From: Pseudomonadota bacterium
GTDB taxonomy: Bacteria > Pseudomonadota > Alphaproteobacteria > Rhizobiales > Rhizobiaceae
Direction: 5' to 3'
DNA length: 64,000 bases
Assembly: GCA_023451735.1 (NCBI GenBank)
Contig: JAEXYH010000011.1
Location: 1-64,000 of the forward strand
Each line of letters opens with the position of its first letter. Within the stretch, counting starts at the first letter, position 1. The notes beneath the pieces were generated by a model. The model did no database searches. It saw only the letters and a program-made list of their open reading frames with translations, and was not told where the DNA came from. The position numbers and the translations under genes were made by a program. Below, piece by piece: positions 41,057 through 49,992 of this stretch.

Positions 41057-44000
41057 ATGGCGGAAATACGGGGCGAGAAGATCGATTTCAGCAGCAAGGA
41101 TATCGTTCCGCTGCATGAGCTTCCGTCCGCTCAGACCGAAGATCCGATCATCGTTCATTGCCCGCCGCATCGCACGAAAACCTGGCGTTTTTGCAAGACA
41201 GTTGCGCTTTTCGTCATCCTGATCATGGTGGCGATCGGCAGCGCCGTCTTCGCCATCGAGGGCGGCATCGTCGATGGCACGCTCACCAGCCGCGCTCAGT
41301 CCGCCCTGAACAACGCGATCGGGCCTCGTTATGTCTCCAATGTCGGCTCCACTGCGATCCGTTTCGATTCGGATTTCCGTCTGGCGATCGAGGCGCGGGA
41401 CGTAGACATCGTCGAGCGCGCAACCGGCCAGCACCTGAGCCGCGCAGGCGCCCTGCGCATGGCCGTGGATCCGCTCGCGCTGCTCGGCGGGCGAATATCG
41501 ATCAACAGCATGTCGGCCCAGTCCATTCGCCTCGAGACGGCGCAGCTGCCCGAGGGCGATCCCATTGCCCTCGCCAAGGTCCGGGTGGATGCCGTCCCTC
41601 AACTGCTTGAACAGGCATTTCAGAGACTTGATGAGGCACGTGGTCTGATCGAGCGAACGGGCACGGCATCCATCCGCCTTGCCGGCATCGAGATCGTCCT
41701 GCCGGCAGCCCCCGGGCGTACGCCGACCACCCTCAAAGTCAATGATCTTCAGCTGGCGCGCAATGCAACCGGCGAGATCGGCGTTGACGGCACGATCAGC
41801 ATCAACGACCGGGAAGCCAAGCTCACCGCGGCCTCCAAGACTGTCGACGGTGTAACGGCAGCCCTTTCCGCTCGGCTGTCAGGGCTGGAGGTCACTCCGT
41901 TCCTGCTGCAACGTACGGAAGATGGCCTGCCGCGCGAAGGCCTCGAAAGCTCGGTCGATTTCGACATGTCCGCCGAGCGCTCCCGCGGCGACGCGCAAAA
42001 ACCGGCCATGTCGGCGACACTGACGAATGCACCGGGCAATTTCTACTTCGACGGCATCCAGCAGACCTTCAGCGGCGCAACCATCAACGTCGCTTATGAT
42101 TTTGCCAAGAATTCCATCGAGATCATGAAGTCGGAAGCGAGCTTCGGTCCGACGGTTGTTCCCTTTACAGGGGCGGTGATCGATCTGAACCAGCTGAATC
42201 AGGATGATAAACGTCTCGGTTTCGGGCTCGACCTTCTGGTTCGTGGCGGAAGGGCCATAGGCGCATCATCGCAGGGCGAAGAGCCGGCCGACTTCGATCT
42301 CAAGGCGACGGGCCGCTACCTGTCTTCCGACCGCCAGCTTGAATTCGACGAGATGACGGTGGCAAGCCCGCTTGGCCGCATGGCCGCAGCGCTCAAGGTT
42401 CGCTTCGGCAAACAGTCGCCCGAAATCAGTTTCGGCGGCCAGATCCCGCAGATGCAGGTCACCGGGGTCAAGCAGCTCTGGCCCTTCTGGATGGCCCGCA
42501 AACCGCGCGACTGGGTGATGCAGAACATGTTCGGCGGCAGCGTGAATAACGGCACGCTCGCCGTATTCATCCCGGCCGGGCGGATGAAGGGCCCTGGCAT
42601 CCCGATGGAACTCGATGCCAACGAGTTACAGATCAATTTCGACCTGGCGGATTCCCGGCTCAACCTGCCCGGTGAAGTCCCCCCTCTGCGTGATCTCGCC
42701 GGACACTTCTCGCTGAAGGGTGAGGAAATGGTGGTCGATGTCAAAAAGGCGGCTTCCTATGCGCCATCCGGGCGCGTCGTTACCGTCGAAGGCGGCCGCT
42801 TCGCCATTGCCTCGACATATGAAAAGCCCTTGATGGCCGACCTTTCGATAAGGATCGCCGGACAGGCCGACGCGATAACCGAGCTTGCCAACTTCAAGCC
42901 CATCAACGCGCTGAAGGGCACCAACTTCAAGCCCGCGGATTTCTCGGGAAATGCCAAGGCCGATGTTCAGGCCCGGTTCGGACTGATTTCCGATCACAAT
43001 CCGCCGAAACCGACATGGAATGCCCAGATCCACCTCGATGGCGTCAATCTGGCAACGCCTATGGAAGGACACAAGATTGCCGCCCTGACCGGCCTTCTGG
43101 CAGTGGACATGCAGGCCGCCAGGCTGACGGCAAAGGGAACCGTGGATGATGTCCCTGCGGAGTTCGCCGTAACCGAGCCTGTGGATTCGAAATCGTCAGT
43201 CAAACGCGAAAGGATCATCAAGGCGACGCTGAACAACGCCCAGCGGGACAAGCTCGTGCCAGGTCTGTCCGATATGGTCGACGGGCAGATCGTCGCCGAA
43301 CTGACACGGATTGACGAAAAGCGGCAGGCCGTCACGCTCGATCTCAGCCGGGCCGCGCTGACGGTGCCATGGATCGGCTGGACAAAAGGCAGTGGCATCG
43401 GCGCCAAGGCTCAGTTCGAAGTCTCGAGTGATGCCGCAAAGCAGACGACGCTCAGCGGGTTTCAGCTTACCGGCGACAGTTTCGGCGTCAGAGGCGATCT
43501 GCAACTGTCCGACAATGCGCTGACATCGGCATCCTTCTCTCACGTGCAGCTTTCGCCGGCCGACAATTACAGCCTCAGCGTAAGGCGCTCGAAAGGCGCT
43601 TACGAAATCTCGATCGGCGGCAGCGCTGTCGATATGCGGCCGATCATCACCATGCTGCGCGCCAACAATGGCACTGCCGCATCCGGAAGCAGTGAAGGCA
43701 GCAGCACCAGCCTGCGGGCTCAGGTTGATCGCGTCGTCGGATTCAACGACGAGCACCTATCGAATGTGGCATTGAATTTCTCCACGCGCGGCTCAAACAT
43801 CGTACGCGCCGATGTGAACGCCATTACCGGGAGCGGACAGGCGGTCGTCAGCCAGATGTCGCGCGGCGACACGATCTCCGTCACCAGCGGAGACGCAGGC
43901 GCCGTGGCACGCTTTGCCGATCTTTACGACAACATGAACTCGGGACTGCTGAACCTGAAACTCAAGGCGCGCGGAAACGATTGGATCGGTTCGCTCGACA

Positions 44001-44461
44001 TCCGCAATTTCCAGCTACGCAACGAGGAGCGTCTGCAATCCCTCGTCTCGACTCCGGTCGGCCAGGATGGCCAGAGCCTGAATTCGGCGGTCAAGCGCGA
44101 TATCGATGTCAGCTCGGCACGATTCCAGCGCGGCTTTGCGGCACTGGTCTATCGAGAAGGCTCCCTCTCCGTCGCAAACGGCGTCGTACGCGGAGAGCAG
44201 ATCGGCGCCACGTTCCAGGGCATGCTGCGAGACGCCCGCGGAAACATGGATATGACCGGCACCTTCATGCCGGCTTACGGGTTGAACCGCCTGTTCGGAG
44301 AACTTCCGCTGATCGGCGCCATCCTCGGAAACGGCCGCGATCGCGGCCTCCTGGGCATCACCTTCAAGCTCGAAGGCCCCTTCGACAAGCCGCGGCTGAC
44401 CGTCAATCCGCTCTCTCTCATTGCACCGGGCGTCTTCCGCCAGATCTTCGAGTTCCAATAA
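41057..44461 (+). CDS. YhdP/AsmA-like (DUF3971) bridge-type envelope protein
   Basis: A 1134-residue protein anchored by one helix near residues 47-68 (TVALFVILIMVAIGSAVFA), with a large periplasmic body of repeated beta-rich segments. GGRISINSMSAQSIRL, the DUF3971-type middle and AsmA-like end (MRDARGNMDMTGTFMPAYG-like, then FKLEGPFDKPRLTVNPLS) fit the YhdP branch of AsmA-like lipid-transfer proteins that span the periplasm. The final residues IAPGVFRQIFEFQ are typical. Such proteins help move phospholipids to the outer membrane. No clear ribosome site precedes the ATG. Stand-alone; a bidirectional terminator follows. Confidence 0.85.
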   Translation: MAEIRGEKIDFSSKDIVPLHELPSAQTEDPIIVHCPPHRTKTWRFCKTVALFVILIMVAIGSAVFAIEGGIVDGTLTSRAQSALNNAIGPRYVSNVGSTAIRFDSDFRLAIEARDVDIVERATGQHLSRAGALRMAVDPLALLGGRISINSMSAQSIRLETAQLPEGDPIALAKVRVDAVPQLLEQAFQRLDEARGLIERTGTASIRLAGIEIVLPAAPGRTPTTLKVNDLQLARNATGEIGVDGTISINDREAKLTAASKTVDGVTAALSARLSGLEVTPFLLQRTEDGLPREGLESSVDFDMSAERSRGDAQKPAMSATLTNAPGNFYFDGIQQTFSGATINVAYDFAKNSIEIMKSEASFGPTVVPFTGAVIDLNQLNQDDKRLGFGLDLLVRGGRAIGASSQGEEPADFDLKATGRYLSSDRQLEFDEMTVASPLGRMAAALKVRFGKQSPEISFGGQIPQMQVTGVKQLWPFWMARKPRDWVMQNMFGGSVNNGTLAVFIPAGRMKGPGIPMELDANELQINFDLADSRLNLPGEVPPLRDLAGHFSLKGEEMVVDVKKAASYAPSGRVVTVEGGRFAIASTYEKPLMADLSIRIAGQADAITELANFKPINALKGTNFKPADFSGNAKADVQARFGLISDHNPPKPTWNAQIHLDGVNLATPMEGHKIAALTGLLAVDMQAARLTAKGTVDDVPAEFAVTEPVDSKSSVKRERIIKATLNNAQRDKLVPGLSDMVDGQIVAELTRIDEKRQAVTLDLSRAALTVPWIGWTKGSGIGAKAQFEVSSDAAKQTTLSGFQLTGDSFGVRGDLQLSDNALTSASFSHVQLSPADNYSLSVRRSKGAYEISIGGSAVDMRPIITMLRANNGTAASGSSEGSSTSLRAQVDRVVGFNDEHLSNVALNFSTRGSNIVRADVNAITGSGQAVVSQMSRGDTISVTSGDAGAVARFADLYDNMNSGLLNLKLKARGNDWIGSLDIRNFQLRNEERLQSLVSTPVGQDGQSLNSAVKRDIDVSSARFQRGFAALVYREGSLSVANGVVRGEQIGATFQGMLRDARGNMDMTGTFMPAYGLNRLFGELPLIGAILGNGRDRGLLGITFKLEGPFDKPRLTVNPLSLIAPGVFRQIFEFQ

Positions 44462-44464
44462 CAA

Positions 44465-44490
44465 AAAAGGCCGCTCGAAAGCGGCCTTTT
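44465..44490. terminator. Bidirectional terminator between the YhdP-like gene and tyrS
   Basis: AAAAGGCCGC (44465-44474), loop TCGAAA, GCGGCCTTTT (44481-44490). A and T tracts form part of the stem, so both converging genes get a U-tract. Confidence 0.9.
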
Positions 44491-44520
44491 ATCTCTTGTT
44501 TTGATGTTCCTCGAGGTCAT

Positions 44521-45774
44521 TTAGGCCGGGCGAACCAGAATGTGCTTCTTCTTGCCGAGCGACAGCTTGATCACGCCATCGGCGGTAACCTCGCCTGAAC
44601 CGATCACGGTGCGCTCATCAGAGATGGCCACGTCGTTTATCCGCACCGCACCACCCTGAACATGACGGCGAGCTTCACCGTTGGAGGCGGCAAGGCCAGC
44701 CTTGACGATCAGCGCCAGCAGGCCGATGCCTGCGTCGAGCTCGCCCGTCGTCACGTCGATCGATGGCAGGTTGTCGGCAAGAGCGCCTTCCTCGAAAGTC
44801 TTGCGGGCAGTCTCTGCCGCCTGCTCGGCATTTTCACGGCCGTGCAGCATGGCGGTCACTTCGGTCGCGAGGATTTTCTTCACCTCGTTGATTTCCGAAC
44901 CGCCAAGCGCCGAAAGCCGCGCGATCTCATCCATAGGCAACGTCGTGTAGAGCTTGAGGAAGCGCGACACGTCGGCATCCTCGGTATTGCGCCAGTACTG
45001 CCAGAAATCGTAGGCCGACAGCATGTCCGGGTTAAGCCACACGGCGCCGTTCAGCGACTTGCCCATCTTGGCCCCGGAGGCCGTGGTTAGAAGCGGTGAG
45101 GTCAGCGCATAGAGCTGCGGCGTCCCCATCCGATGACCGAGGTCAATACCATTGATGATATTGCCCCACTGGTCCGAGCCGCCCATCTGCAGACGGACAC
45201 CATGACGCTTGTTCAGCTCGACGAAGTCGTAAGCCTGCAGAATCATGTAGTTGAATTCGAGGAAGGACAGCGACTGCTCGCGATCGAGACGCGTTTTCAC
45301 GCTGTCGAAGGACAGCATGCGGTTGACCGAGAAATGACGGCCGACATCGCGCAGGAATTCGAGATAGTTGATATCGCGCAGCCAGTCGCCGTTGTTGATC
45401 ATCAACGCGTCCTTCGCACCGTCGCCGTAGCTGAGGTAGTTGGAGAACACGCGCTTGATCGAGGCGATGTTGCTTTCGATCGTGTCGATCGTCATCAGCT
45501 GCCGTGCATCGTCCTTGAAAGACGGATCGCCGACCATGCCGGTACCGCCACCCATCAGCGAGATCGGGCGATGTCCGGTCTTCTGCATCCAGTGCAGCAT
45601 CATGATCTGGATCAGTCCGCCGGCATGCAGTGAAGGCGCCGTCGGATCGAAGCCGATATAGGCGGTCACGGTTTCCTTGGCGAACAGTTCGTCGAGACCC
45701 GCCTCGTCGGAGATCTGGTGAATGAAGCCGCGCTCATCGAGCGTGCGGAGGAAATCGGACTTGAACCTGGACAT
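44521..45774 (-). CDS. tyrS: Tyrosyl-tRNA synthetase
   Basis: Class I aminoacyl-tRNA synthetase (417 aa) charging tRNA-Tyr. The HIGH-like motif is PSLHAGGL (near residue 45), the tyrosine site GGSDQWGNIINGIDLG is intact, and the KMSKS-like loop is KMGKSLNGAVWL. The C-terminal S4-like RNA-binding domain begins near residue 355 (GLAASNGEARRHVQGGAVRIND). The bacterial TyrRS type is clear. The start is ATG at 45774 (MSRFKSDF) with AGAAGAGAG upstream; the longer reading adds 16 residues not seen in the family. It converges on the YhdP-like gene and is divergent from the M23 peptidase. Confidence 0.97.
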   Translation of the reverse strand: MSRFKSDFLRTLDERGFIHQISDEAGLDELFAKETVTAYIGFDPTAPSLHAGGLIQIMMLHWMQKTGHRPISLMGGGTGMVGDPSFKDDARQLMTIDTIESNIASIKRVFSNYLSYGDGAKDALMINNGDWLRDINYLEFLRDVGRHFSVNRMLSFDSVKTRLDREQSLSFLEFNYMILQAYDFVELNKRHGVRLQMGGSDQWGNIINGIDLGHRMGTPQLYALTSPLLTTASGAKMGKSLNGAVWLNPDMLSAYDFWQYWRNTEDADVSRFLKLYTTLPMDEIARLSALGGSEINEVKKILATEVTAMLHGRENAEQAAETARKTFEEGALADNLPSIDVTTGELDAGIGLLALIVKAGLAASNGEARRHVQGGAVRINDVAISDERTVIGSGEVTADGVIKLSLGKKKHILVRPA

Positions 45775-45978
45775 CTCTCTTCTCTGCGGATGTGTTTTTG
45801 TTTGCGAAACGGCCTCTAGCACCGTTCTTCCGCATAATCACTCCAAAAGTGATCCATTCTCCGTCCCCCAAAGCCGATCGGAACATCATTAGGCATAAAT
45901 AAGGCTTCATTAACCTTAAGGATGTGTAATCGGCCCCACGCAAGCATCGGATATGATTCAGCCTTTCAGGAGCAGCAC

Positions 45979-47274
45979 GTGGCCCACCGAGCCGAAAACA
46001 AGGTTTTTGGAAAACGGGCAGCGAATCACGTTCTCATCCTCGCAAGCGGCGAAACCATCCGTCACATGACCGTCCGCCCCTGGATGGTCGCGCTCACCAT
46101 CGGTTTTGCCAGCCTGCTGACGATCGGCTATCTCGGGGCCACCTCTTATCTCGTGATCCGGGATGACCTGATCGGAGCGACGATCGCCCGTCAGGCCCGC
46201 ATGCAGCATGACTACGAAGACCGTATCGCGGCGCTTCGCGCACAATTGGATCGCATCACCTCGCGCCAGTTGCTCGACCAGCAGGTCGTTGAAAAGAAGG
46301 TGGAAAAGCTGCTGGAGCAGCAGGATGCCCTGTTCTCCCGGCACGGCAAGCTCGGATCGCTGCTCAACCGCGCCGAGGAATCCGGCCTTCAACCCGCTTC
46401 AGAGGCCCCCGGGACGGACATTCCCGCCTTTGCGCCCGTAAACGACGGTCGCCGCGCATCCCTGTCCGGCGGCTCTGCCGCGATCGCAAAGATCCTTCAG
46501 GGTAGCGAACCTGCTGCCAATATGGATGTCGCGTCATCCTTGGCCGGAACCAGCCTCCGCGAAGGCCCGGCCGACCGCGCCGATCGGATTTTCTCCAAGG
46601 TCACCTTGTCACTGAAAACACTCGAGAGTCAGCAACTGACAAAGATCGCCAGCCTGACGACCGGTGCCTCAGAGGCTGCCGAGGCGATCGCAACTATCCT
46701 GTCGCGCAGCGGCATCGACCTTGCCTCGGACAAACCGGCCGGCATCGGCGGTCCCTATGTCGAACCCAGCCTACCCGGCGATCGCTTTGATGTTTCGCTC
46801 GACGAACTGGATGCAGCCTTGACCCGACTGGAAAGTGTCCGCGAGACGGCCCGCGCCCTGCCCTTTTCCAATCCCGCTCCCGGCCAGCCCGTTACCAGCC
46901 GCTTCGGCAACCGCGTCGATCCGTTTCTCGGCCGTCTCGCACTGCATGCAGGGGTCGATTTTGCTGCCCAGACCGGCGACGAAGTGAAGAGCACCGGCGC
47001 CGGAAAGGTGATCTCCGCCGGGGTGGTGGGCGGTTATGGCAACATGGTCGAGATCGACCATGGGCATGGCATTTCCACGCGTTTCGGCCATCTTTCGAAA
47101 ATCCTTGTGAGCGTCGGCGACGAGATCGAGACGGGCGATCTGATCGGCCGCGCCGGGTCGACCGGCCGCTCCACAGGCCCCCATGTTCACTACGAAGTGC
47201 GGCGAAACGGCCAGGCCGTTGACCCCATGCACTTCTTGAATGCTGGCATGAAACTCACGACCTATCTCGAATAG
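45979..47274 (+). CDS. M23-family metallopeptidase (EnvC/NlpD-like), GTG start
   Basis: A 431-residue envelope protein. An N-terminal signal anchor (WMVALTIGFASLLTIGYLGATSYLV, about 37-61) is followed by a coiled-coil (RIAALRAQLDRITSRQL, EKKVEKLLEQQDAL) and a C-terminal M23 domain. Zinc ligands are visible: HAGVDF (His, Asp) and GPHVHYEV (two His), so the peptidase site looks active. It cuts peptidoglycan cross-links or activates amidases. The GTG at 45979 has AGGAG six bases upstream; an earlier in-frame start lacks support. Divergent from tyrS; its stop is 182 bp before the DEAD-box gene. Confidence 0.88.
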   Translation: MAHRAENKVFGKRAANHVLILASGETIRHMTVRPWMVALTIGFASLLTIGYLGATSYLVIRDDLIGATIARQARMQHDYEDRIAALRAQLDRITSRQLLDQQVVEKKVEKLLEQQDALFSRHGKLGSLLNRAEESGLQPASEAPGTDIPAFAPVNDGRRASLSGGSAAIAKILQGSEPAANMDVASSLAGTSLREGPADRADRIFSKVTLSLKTLESQQLTKIASLTTGASEAAEAIATILSRSGIDLASDKPAGIGGPYVEPSLPGDRFDVSLDELDAALTRLESVRETARALPFSNPAPGQPVTSRFGNRVDPFLGRLALHAGVDFAAQTGDEVKSTGAGKVISAGVVGGYGNMVEIDHGHGISTRFGHLSKILVSVGDEIETGDLIGRAGSTGRSTGPHVHYEVRRNGQAVDPMHFLNAGMKLTTYLE

Positions 47275-47456
47275 GCAGAAGTGTTATCCGCGCGACGTAT
47301 CGCCGCGAAGTTGCTTTCATTCACCAAAACGACCGTAGGCTTAGTCGGTTTTCTTGACTTTCCAGCATTTTGGTCATATGTCGCGCCCTGTTGTCGCCCC
47401 AATTGCGCGTAGCGACGGATCATGTTCTTCTTGAACGGAATGGAATAGTATTTCCT

Positions 47457-48953
47457 TTGACCACTTTTGCTGATCTTGGCCTGAGCCAGAAAGTTCTCAA
47501 CGCCGTCACTGACGCCGGCTACACAATCCCCACGCCTATCCAAGCCGGAGCGATCCCGCATGCGCTGCAGCGCCGGGATATTTGTGGCATTGCGCAGACG
47601 GGAACGGGCAAGACAGCTTCCTTCGTGCTGCCGATGCTGACGCTGCTGGAAAAGGGCCGCGCGCGGGCACGCATGCCGCGGACGCTTATCCTCGAGCCCA
47701 CCCGCGAACTCGCGGCCCAGGTTGCCGAAAACTTCGAGAAATACGGCAAGAATCACAAGCTCAACGTCGCGCTTCTGATCGGCGGCGTCTCCTTCGAAGA
47801 ACAGGATCGCAAGCTTGAGCGGGGCGCCGATGTTCTCATCTGCACACCCGGCCGACTGCTCGATCATTGTGAACGCGGCAAGCTTCTGATGACCGGCGTC
47901 GAAATCCTGGTCATCGATGAAGCCGACCGCATGCTCGACATGGGTTTCATCCCCGACATCGAGCGGATCGCCAAGATGATCCCCTTCACCCGCCAGACGC
48001 TGTTCTTCTCGGCCACCATGCCGCCGGAAATCCAGAAGCTCGCAGACCGGTTCCTGCAGAATCCGGAACGCATAGAGGTCGCCAAGCCGTCGTCGACAGC
48101 CAAGACCGTTACGCAACGTCTGGTCGCTGCCCATAACAAGGATTACGAGAAGCGCGCGACCCTGCGCGAGCTCATCAAAGTGCAGGACGACCTGAAGAAC
48201 GCCATCATCTTCTGCAACCGCAAGAAGGATGTGGCCGACCTGTTCCGCTCGCTTGAGCGCCACGGTTTCTCGGTCGGCGCCCTGCATGGCGACATGGACC
48301 AGCGTTCGCGCATGACCATGCTGGCCAACTTCAAGGACGGCAATATCAAGCTTCTCGTCGCATCCGACGTTGCGGCCCGCGGTCTCGACATTCCGGATGT
48401 CTCCCACGTCTTCAATTTCGATGTGCCGATCCATTCCGAAGACTATGTCCACCGCATTGGCCGTACCGGCCGCGCCGGTCGTTCCGGAAAAGCCTTCACA
48501 ATCGTGACACGCGCCGATGGCAAATATGTCGATGCGATCGAAAAGCTGATCGGCGAGGACGTCGAGTGGCTGAATGGTGATCTTTCGGCCCTTCCCGCGC
48601 CGATGGAAAGCCATGATCAGGAACGCGGCCGCAAGGGTGGCCGGGAGCGTGGCGGCAAAGACCGCAACCGTGGTGGCCGCCACGAACAAACGGCAGCAGC
48701 ACCGCAGGAAAAACCAATCGTCACGGAAGAGACAGGCGTGGAAGCAGTTCTGGAAAATGCAAAGTCGGAGCGCCGTTCCGACAACAAGAAACAGCCTGCG
48801 AACAACCGCGGCCGCGAACGCCGTCAGAGCCCTGCCAATGACGACAACCGCGATCGTCGCCGTTATCGTGACCACGATGACGGTCCGACGCCGGTCGGCT
48901 TCGGTGACGATATTCCGGCCTTCATGCTGATCGTCGCCAACGCGGCGAAGTAA
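47457..48953 (+). CDS. DEAD-box RNA helicase, TTG start
   Basis: A 498-residue RhlE/DeaD-type helicase. Motifs: Q-motif (FADLGLSQKVLNAV...PTPIQ), AQTGTGKT, PTREL, VIDEADRMLDMGF, SAT, and HRIGRTGR, all intact. The C-terminal tail (from about residue 400) is a basic, Arg/Gly/Asn-rich low-complexity extension that probably binds RNA. The translation start is TTG at 47457 (LTTFADLGL); the upstream in-frame Met would add 29 residues unlike the family. It acts in ribosome assembly or cold adaptation. The NUDIX gene overlaps its stop by one base, so they are coupled. Confidence 0.95.
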   Translation: MTTFADLGLSQKVLNAVTDAGYTIPTPIQAGAIPHALQRRDICGIAQTGTGKTASFVLPMLTLLEKGRARARMPRTLILEPTRELAAQVAENFEKYGKNHKLNVALLIGGVSFEEQDRKLERGADVLICTPGRLLDHCERGKLLMTGVEILVIDEADRMLDMGFIPDIERIAKMIPFTRQTLFFSATMPPEIQKLADRFLQNPERIEVAKPSSTAKTVTQRLVAAHNKDYEKRATLRELIKVQDDLKNAIIFCNRKKDVADLFRSLERHGFSVGALHGDMDQRSRMTMLANFKDGNIKLLVASDVAARGLDIPDVSHVFNFDVPIHSEDYVHRIGRTGRAGRSGKAFTIVTRADGKYVDAIEKLIGEDVEWLNGDLSALPAPMESHDQERGRKGGRERGGKDRNRGGRHEQTAAAPQEKPIVTEETGVEAVLENAKSERRSDNKKQPANNRGRERRQSPANDDNRDRRRYRDHDDGPTPVGFGDDIPAFMLIVANAAK

Positions 48954-49378
48954 TGTCCGCTTCAGCGAAACCAGGCCAGGATTTCCCCGGCCTCGGCGTC
49001 GGCCTGGTAATCCGCCGGGCCGATGGTAAAGTGCTTGTCTGCCGGCGCCTCAAGGCACCGGAAGCCGGCTATTGGAACATCGTCGGCGGCAAGGTCGACA
49101 TGATGGAACAGGCCGAGGACGCCGCACGCCGGGAAGCGGAAGAAGAGACCGGGCTTAAAATCGGAAAGATCAGCTTTCTCTGCGTCATCGAAGGCATTCT
49201 TGAAGAAGAAGGTCAGCACTGGCTTTCGCTGATCTATGTGACCGACGAATTCTCCGGAGAACCTGTTCTGACCGAACCGGAAAAACACGCCGACCTCATG
49301 TGGATCGATATGAACGCCCCACCGGCTCCGCTTTCCGTGTTCTCTTCGCAAGCGTTCGAACTGCTGAAACCTCACTGA
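48953..49378 (+). CDS. NUDIX hydrolase (MutT/NUDT-like)
   Basis: A 141-residue NUDIX protein. The full box GGKVDMMEQAEDAARREAEEETGLKI is canonical (starts near residue 46, split here across its Glu helix), so it should hydrolyse a nucleoside diphosphate compound with Mg2+. It starts PGLGVGLVIRRADGKVLVCRR, the common strand before the box. The ATG overlaps the DEAD-box stop (TAATG), indicating translational coupling with the helicase. Substrate unknown; oxidised nucleotides or mRNA caps of the NAD type are possible. Confidence 0.9.
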   Translation: MSASAKPGQDFPGLGVGLVIRRADGKVLVCRRLKAPEAGYWNIVGGKVDMMEQAEDAARREAEEETGLKIGKISFLCVIEGILEEEGQHWLSLIYVTDEFSGEPVLTEPEKHADLMWIDMNAPPAPLSVFSSQAFELLKPH

Positions 49379-49477
49379 AACGTATCGCGGTCCTTCAGTT
49401 TCGCTCTCACGCGTTCGACCCTGATTTTATCGCATATCTTTTGCGCACACCGCAGCGCGCTTTTGCGCGGCTTGCAT

Positions 49478-49513
49478 AAAAAAAGCCGTCCCGGCTTGCC
49501 AGGACGGCTTCTC
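49478..49513 (-). terminator. Terminator of the molybdenum-accessory/TfoX operon
   Basis: AAGCCGTCC (49483-49491), 10-nt loop, GGACGGCTT (49502-49510). On the minus strand the stem is followed by seven U residues (A-tract 49478-49484 on plus), so it serves the tfoX-side operon. The rest of the 279-bp gap (49379-49657) shows no gene. Confidence 0.87.
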
Positions 49514-49657
49514 TTGATTGAAAAATTTCACGCAATATGTCGGATGCTGTCGTCGGCCCGGCAGGTCCCAGGCCACATCCCCCATTACGCATCAAGAATA
49601 TCCGGGGGTAGCTGCAGGCGGCAATACGCGAAATCTCGCACTTGCGAAGAAATGCGA

Positions 49658-49984
49658 TCATGTGTCGCGATTGATCCGCAGCGCCGCCTCGAACGCCATT
49701 CTCACCCAGTTCCGCAATTCTTCGGGATCGTCCAGCGCGGCATCCGGAATGGACCAGTAAGGCATGAGAACGGGTTTACCTTTCTTGCCTTCATAAGCCC
49801 ATTGACTGGCACCTGCTGCCTTGAAAGCCGGGGCGCTCGTCTCGTCCGCCTTCAGCAAAACCTCGTCGCGGAGATCGATGGCGATAATCAGGCCCTGATG
49901 ATAAATGCCTTTGCCGCCGAACATGCGCCGGATCGAAACCGGCCCAAGCCCCTCGAACATGTCTTCGATTGCGGCATTGTCCAT
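49658..49984 (-). CDS. TfoX/Sxy N-terminal domain protein
   Basis: A 108-residue protein matching the N-terminal TfoX domain: FEGLGPVSIRRMFGGKGIYHQG near residue 10, then LRDEVLLKADE and KPVLMPYWSIPDAALDDPEELRNWV. In gamma-proteobacteria Sxy/TfoX switches on competence genes with CRP; here the C-terminal domain is absent and no competence genes are near, so that role should not be assumed. It lies eight bases downstream of the MoeA-like/MocA gene and is probably the last gene of that operon. Confidence 0.87.
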   Translation of the reverse strand: MDNAAIEDMFEGLGPVSIRRMFGGKGIYHQGLIIAIDLRDEVLLKADETSAPAFKAAGASQWAYEGKKGKPVLMPYWSIPDAALDDPEELRNWVRMAFEAALRINRDT

Positions 49985-49992
49985 TTTTCTCT

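Noticed and set aside
47262..48875. 537-codon ORF on the minus strand over the DEAD-box gene
   Set aside because: Antisense shadow of a well-defined helicase; no ribosome site or recognisable domain.
49658..49984. Natural competence locus based on TfoX
   Set aside because: Only the N-terminal TfoX domain is present and no com/pil genes are near; the operon context is molybdenum cofactor handling.
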